DNA of 64,000 bases from Halalkaliarchaeum sp. AArc-CO. Its GTDB lineage: Archaea; Halobacteriota; Halobacteria; Halobacteriales; Haloferacaceae. How positions within the stretch are numbered: position 1 is the first letter of the stretch; each line of letters begins with the position of its first letter. Location: positions 496,001 through 560,000 of the forward strand of contig NZ_CP087723.1 in the NCBI RefSeq assembly GCF_024972735.1. The letters run 5' to 3'. Made by a program: the position numbers and the translations under genes. The notes under the pieces were generated by a model, which made no database searches, was not told the origin of the DNA, and was given only the letters and a program-made list of their open reading frames with translations. This document shows, piece after piece, positions 60,662 to 64,000 of the stretch.

Positions 60662-62434
60662 CTATCGTAGTGCGTCGAGTTCGAACTCGAAGGCGGCAAC
60701 CGGGAGTTCGAGATCGTGTTCGACCAGCACCTCCGGGTGTAGTTCGCCGATCACGCCCACACTCTCGCCGTCGATCACGACAGACGCCGCCCGTCCGGGG
60801 AGGAACGTCGGATGTTCGGTCGGGGGGGTCTCCAGATCGACGCCGAAATCGCGGGCGATCGCCGCGAGGCGGCTCTTCGCGTCCTCGTAGGTGGCGTCGT
60901 GGCGCGCGAGCACGCCGGCGACGTGGTGGCTTTCGGCCACGGAGGTGTTTTCACGCTCGTCGTACTCGGCGACGAAGCCGACCTCCGCGAGGTCCTGGGG
61001 ATACGATCGGTGGGTGTTGTTCTCCAGCACCATCACGAGCGACGGGAGCGCCCAGGTCCGCAGCTGGGTGTAATCCTCGCTGTACGGCTCGGTGATGGTG
61101 GCGGGTTCGCCGGCACCGAACACCGGCGCGCCGGTTCCGTCGTCGCTGTCAGCTCCCATGCCGGGTTCGATCCGCATCCGGTCGTGGTTCTCCTCCCCGG
61201 AGATCATATGGAAGTTCAGCATGTCCTCGAAGCCGAGTCCGACAAGCTGCGTCCGGACGGCGTCCTCGAGCCGGGCGCGGTCGTGTCGCCCACCGACGGT
61301 CGCGACGTCGGGGTACCGCGGCTCCAGATCGTTGAACCCGTACGCCCGGCCCACGTCGTCGACGAGGTCCAGCGGGTGGAGCACGTCGACACGGTAGGGC
61401 GGAATCTCCACCTCGTAGGTGACCGACTCGCCGAGGGTGTAGGTCGCATCGAGGCCGGAGCGCTCGAAGAGGTCGACCACCTCTTCGGGCTCGAACTCGA
61501 CCCCCAGCACCGTCTCGATGCGGTCGTGGCTGACCGACTTCGTGTCGACGCTGAAGTCCGGGCGACGGAGGGTTCTCCCCTCTGTGGAGACGGCGTCGTC
61601 GGGAGCGTCCTCGGAATACCGAACCTCGACGTCCTCGATCGTTGCCCCCCGCGCCGACAGCGCATAGCAGACGATGTTGAGCATGTGATCGATCGTCCAC
61701 TGGTCTGTGCCGGTCATCTCGACGAACAGCTCCCGGGAGCTGGTCGACACCTCGGTCCGGCGGCCGTTGATCACCGGCGGGAACGAGAACAGCCCGATCT
61801 CGTCGTAGATGGCGGGCATCCGGTCGTAGTCGGCCACCAGGTCGGCGTACTCCCGACCGGTCGGGTGCTCCTCGAGCACCTCGCCCGGGGTCACCTCGGC
61901 GTCGAAATCCAACGGGACGAACGTGTCGCCGTCGGGGTCGACGCCCCGATACGTGATCGAGTTGTTCGCGCCCTCGACGGTGGCCCGCCCCTTCAACATC
62001 GCCAGGTCGTGGATCCCGATCGCGCCCTTCGCCCGCTTGCGGCCCATCGTGGCGTGGAGCTTCTCCTGGAGCTGGATCAGCGAGTCCAGCGCGTCGTCGT
62101 CGAGGTCGATTCCCCGGACGATCGCTCCCGTGACGTACGGGCGCTGGTCCGGAGTCGACGCCTCGACCTCGATCGTCCAGTCGGCGTCGTTCGTGTCGGG
62201 AACGTGGACGCCCCGGTCGTCGCCGTACTGGTACCGCAAGGATCGGGCGACGCCCTCGACAGAGAGCCGGTCGAGACGGTCCGGCGCGAACTCCAGCTGG
62301 AACGCTCCATCCTCGGTCTCGCCTTCGAATTCCAGTCCGAGATCGAACAGGTCCCGCTTCAGTTCGTCGTCACTCTTCTCGGCCTGGCCGGTGAGCGTCC
62401 GCAGCTCGTCTGGGTCGACGTCGACGACGGGCAT
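60662..62434 (-). CDS. pheT: Phenylalanyl-tRNA synthetase beta subunit
   Basis: A 590-residue subunit of the archaeal/eukaryotic type, shorter than the bacterial 800 because it lacks the N-terminal tRNA-binding domain and the C-terminal anticodon-binding domain. Elements: the B3/B4 editing region around GIHDLAMLKGRATVEGANN, the B5 domain near 270-340 and a class II-like core (near 370-590, EVLVEHDLELPVAAFEFELD at the end). Its start overlaps the stop of pheS by one base, so the two are cotranslated. It edits mischarged tyrosine in the family. Confidence 0.95.
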   Translation of the reverse strand: MPVVDVDPDELRTLTGQAEKSDDELKRDLFDLGLEFEGETEDGAFQLEFAPDRLDRLSVEGVARSLRYQYGDDRGVHVPDTNDADWTIEVEASTPDQRPYVTGAIVRGIDLDDDALDSLIQLQEKLHATMGRKRAKGAIGIHDLAMLKGRATVEGANNSITYRGVDPDGDTFVPLDFDAEVTPGEVLEEHPTGREYADLVADYDRMPAIYDEIGLFSFPPVINGRRTEVSTSSRELFVEMTGTDQWTIDHMLNIVCYALSARGATIEDVEVRYSEDAPDDAVSTEGRTLRRPDFSVDTKSVSHDRIETVLGVEFEPEEVVDLFERSGLDATYTLGESVTYEVEIPPYRVDVLHPLDLVDDVGRAYGFNDLEPRYPDVATVGGRHDRARLEDAVRTQLVGLGFEDMLNFHMISGEENHDRMRIEPGMGADSDDGTGAPVFGAGEPATITEPYSEDYTQLRTWALPSLVMVLENNTHRSYPQDLAEVGFVAEYDERENTSVAESHHVAGVLARHDATYEDAKSRLAAIARDFGVDLETPPTEHPTFLPGRAASVVIDGESVGVIGELHPEVLVEHDLELPVAAFEFELDALR

Positions 62435-63990
62435 CAGTAGCTCACCTCCGCGTTCCGGAGGAACTCGACGTCAGTCAGGGTCCCGTGGAGGTCGCGGATG
62501 TCCTCGGCGCCGGTGGTGAGCATCGCGAGCCGCTCTAAGGCGAGCCCCCAAGCCATCACGTCGCAGTCGACGCCCAGCGGTTCGAGCACCTCCCGGCGGA
62601 ACATCCCGCTGTTGCCGATCTCGATCAGTTCGTCGGTGACGGGGTGTCGACCGAACAGCTCGAAGGACGGCTCCGTGTAGGGGTTGTAGTGGGGCTTGAA
62701 CTGGATGTCGGTGATGCCGAACTGGCGGTAGAACTCCTCGAAGGTTCCCATCAGGTCCCGCACCGAGAGGTCCTCGGCCATCACCCACCCCTCGATCTGG
62801 AAGAACTCCAGCAGATGTGTCGCATCGAGGGTGTCGTTGCGGTACACCTTCTCGACGGAGAAGTACCGCTGTGGCGGTTCGAAATCGACGCGCTGCGGTT
62901 CCCTCTCGCCGCCGAAGGTGGCGTCGGCGTACCCGGAGAGATACCGCATCGAAAGCGACGTGGTGTGACCCCGGAGGTCGACCTCGCGGGCCACCTCCTC
63001 GGTCCAGGGTGAATGGTAGCCGTCGCCGTCCTCGTCGACGCCCTCGAGGTGGGCCGCCTTCACGTCAGCGACCAGTTCTTCGGGCAGTTCCTGGATCGGG
63101 GGCACGTCCAGCGCGAACTGGTCCCAGTGCGTCCGGGCGGGGTGGTCCTGGGGCATGAACAGACAGTCGTTGATCCAGAACTCCGCGTCGGCGTGGGGGC
63201 CTTCCATCTCCTGAAAGCCCATCCCCACGAGGGTCTCCTTCACGCGCTCTGCGGTGCGCCGGAGGACGTGTTTTCTGCCACCGTGGATCTCCGGGGCGTC
63301 GGCCTCGACGTTGTACTCGGCGAACTCGACGTCGTGCCACTCCCCGCTCGAGAGCATCTCGGGGGTGAGCCGATCGACCGTCTCGGCGGCCTCGATCCCC
63401 TCCATCATGGCGGTGACGCCCTCGTCTGTGAGCGTCACCGTCCGGACGGTGTGCTCGATTCGATCGATCAGGTTCCGCTCCTCGAGCCGGTCGAGCACTG
63501 CGGGATCGACGTGGACGTCCACGCCGGCGCCGTCACCCGACTCGGCCAGCGTCGCGAGGGCGTCAGCCTCGCTGTCGGCGTCGGGGTCGGCGTCGGAATC
63601 GGCGCTGATCTGGCCGTTTTCGACCGTCCCGTACCCCTTCCGAGCGTAGTTGGCCAGCGCGATGTCGACTTCTCCCCCTTCGAGCCCGCTTTCGCCGATG
63701 GCCTTCCCCATCGACACGGGTTCGTCTGTCCCGCCAGCGCCGGCGGCGGCTCGGTAGAGCCGAACTTCCGGGAGGCCAGTCTCGACGTAGTCGGCCCCCT
63801 CCTCGGTGAGCGTGATCCGTTCGTCAGTTCGTTCGACGACCTCGAGCAGTCCGGTCTCCTCGAGTTCGAACGCCGCGCCGGTGACCGTCTCGGGTTTCAG
63901 ACCCGTCTCCTCGCTTATCGCGTCGATGCTCCGTTCGTCGGTCGCGCTCGCCGCCTCCAGGACGGCGAGCTGTCGTTCCGGGAGTTGCAT
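62434..63990 (-). CDS. pheS: Phenylalanyl-tRNA synthetase alpha subunit
   Basis: A 518-residue catalytic subunit. The N-terminal 240 residues are winged-helix, DNA-binding-like domains typical of archaeal PheS, with an Asp/Ala-rich insertion (SDADPDADSEAD) near residue 130. Class II motifs are clear: motif 1 region GFQEMEGPHADAEFWINDCL, motif 2 FSVEKVYRNDTLDATHLLEF and motif 3 DVMAWGLALERLAMLTTG. It leads the pheST operon and its start at 63990 is 10 bases from the right edge, so the promoter is outside. Confidence 0.96.
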   Translation of the reverse strand: MQLPERQLAVLEAASATDERSIDAISEETGLKPETVTGAAFELEETGLLEVVERTDERITLTEEGADYVETGLPEVRLYRAAAGAGGTDEPVSMGKAIGESGLEGGEVDIALANYARKGYGTVENGQISADSDADPDADSEADALATLAESGDGAGVDVHVDPAVLDRLEERNLIDRIEHTVRTVTLTDEGVTAMMEGIEAAETVDRLTPEMLSSGEWHDVEFAEYNVEADAPEIHGGRKHVLRRTAERVKETLVGMGFQEMEGPHADAEFWINDCLFMPQDHPARTHWDQFALDVPPIQELPEELVADVKAAHLEGVDEDGDGYHSPWTEEVAREVDLRGHTTSLSMRYLSGYADATFGGEREPQRVDFEPPQRYFSVEKVYRNDTLDATHLLEFFQIEGWVMAEDLSVRDLMGTFEEFYRQFGITDIQFKPHYNPYTEPSFELFGRHPVTDELIEIGNSGMFRREVLEPLGVDCDVMAWGLALERLAMLTTGAEDIRDLHGTLTDVEFLRNAEVSY

Positions 63991-64000
63991 TCGTGTCGTG

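Noticed and set aside
1-64000. tRNA, rRNA or CRISPR loci
   Set aside because: I found no cloverleaf-like sequence, conserved rRNA block or regularly spaced repeats in the gaps. Gaps over 300 bases are few; the one at 23472-23797 holds only AT-rich sequence.

Overview
This window comes from a halophilic archaeon (class Halobacteria). The DNA is GC-rich. Almost every encoded protein is strongly acidic. Many genes start directly behind a TATA-like box centred about 27 bases upstream, as in leaderless archaeal mRNAs. The gene set is archaeal: TFS, RpoP, eL43/L37Ae, KEOPS Pcc1, deoxyhypusine synthase, archaeal PheST, a geranylgeranyl-reductase-family protein and a PGF-CTERM surface protein. A Halorubrum-like member of Haloferacales is plausible, but the sequence does not prove it.

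Layout. 1-9259: maltodextrin/starch locus with a cytoplasmic GH13 enzyme (cut by the left edge), a MalE/F/G-type ABC importer without its ATPase, and a very large exported, cell-surface-anchored GH13 enzyme. 9262-14031: LPG-synthase-like membrane protein, ThiL, cysteine synthase, a possible Fe-S nuclease-like protein and a small winged-helix-like protein. 14190-17903: a NitT/TauT-type ABC importer with two different permeases. 17954-23471: TFS, a lipoprotein, a geranylgeranyl reductase homologue, a rhodanese plus JAMM protease pair, a membrane protein and a DUF373 protein. 23472-25437: an AT-rich, accessory-looking stretch with a UbiA-type prenyltransferase and a decayed IS1341-type tnpB element. 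25438-28735: a 7TM histidine kinase, deoxyhypusine synthase and Hsp20.

28780-37251 (minus strand) is one nine-gene Mrp-type cation/proton antiporter operon, E-F-G-DUF4040-B-C-D-D-D, with nearly every gene overlapping the next. 37380-44053 holds an acyl-CoA dehydrogenase, a conserved haloarchaeal protein and ferredoxin-type glutamate synthase. 44189-49079 carries an eIF2B-family protein and two paralogous acyl-CoA carboxyltransferases, the first with a PccX-like small subunit and the second with a related N-terminal extension. Together with the methylmalonyl-CoA epimerase at 59835 they suggest propionyl-CoA/methylmalonyl-CoA metabolism.

49089-49808 is a small information-processing operon (rpl37ae-rpoP-pcc1). 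49946-51353 is a MinD-like ATPase plus a PATAN/DUF4388-like protein, joined by an unusual tandem micro-ORF relay. It abuts, tail to tail, a complete type IV pilus assembly unit at 51364-58675: a TadA-type ATPase, a TadC-type membrane platform and five prepilin-like proteins. The window ends with an aldo/keto reductase, methylmalonyl-CoA epimerase, a YbjQ-family protein and pheS-pheT. I saw no tRNA, rRNA or CRISPR array. Family names and DUF numbers are recalled from sequence appearance; no database search was run.
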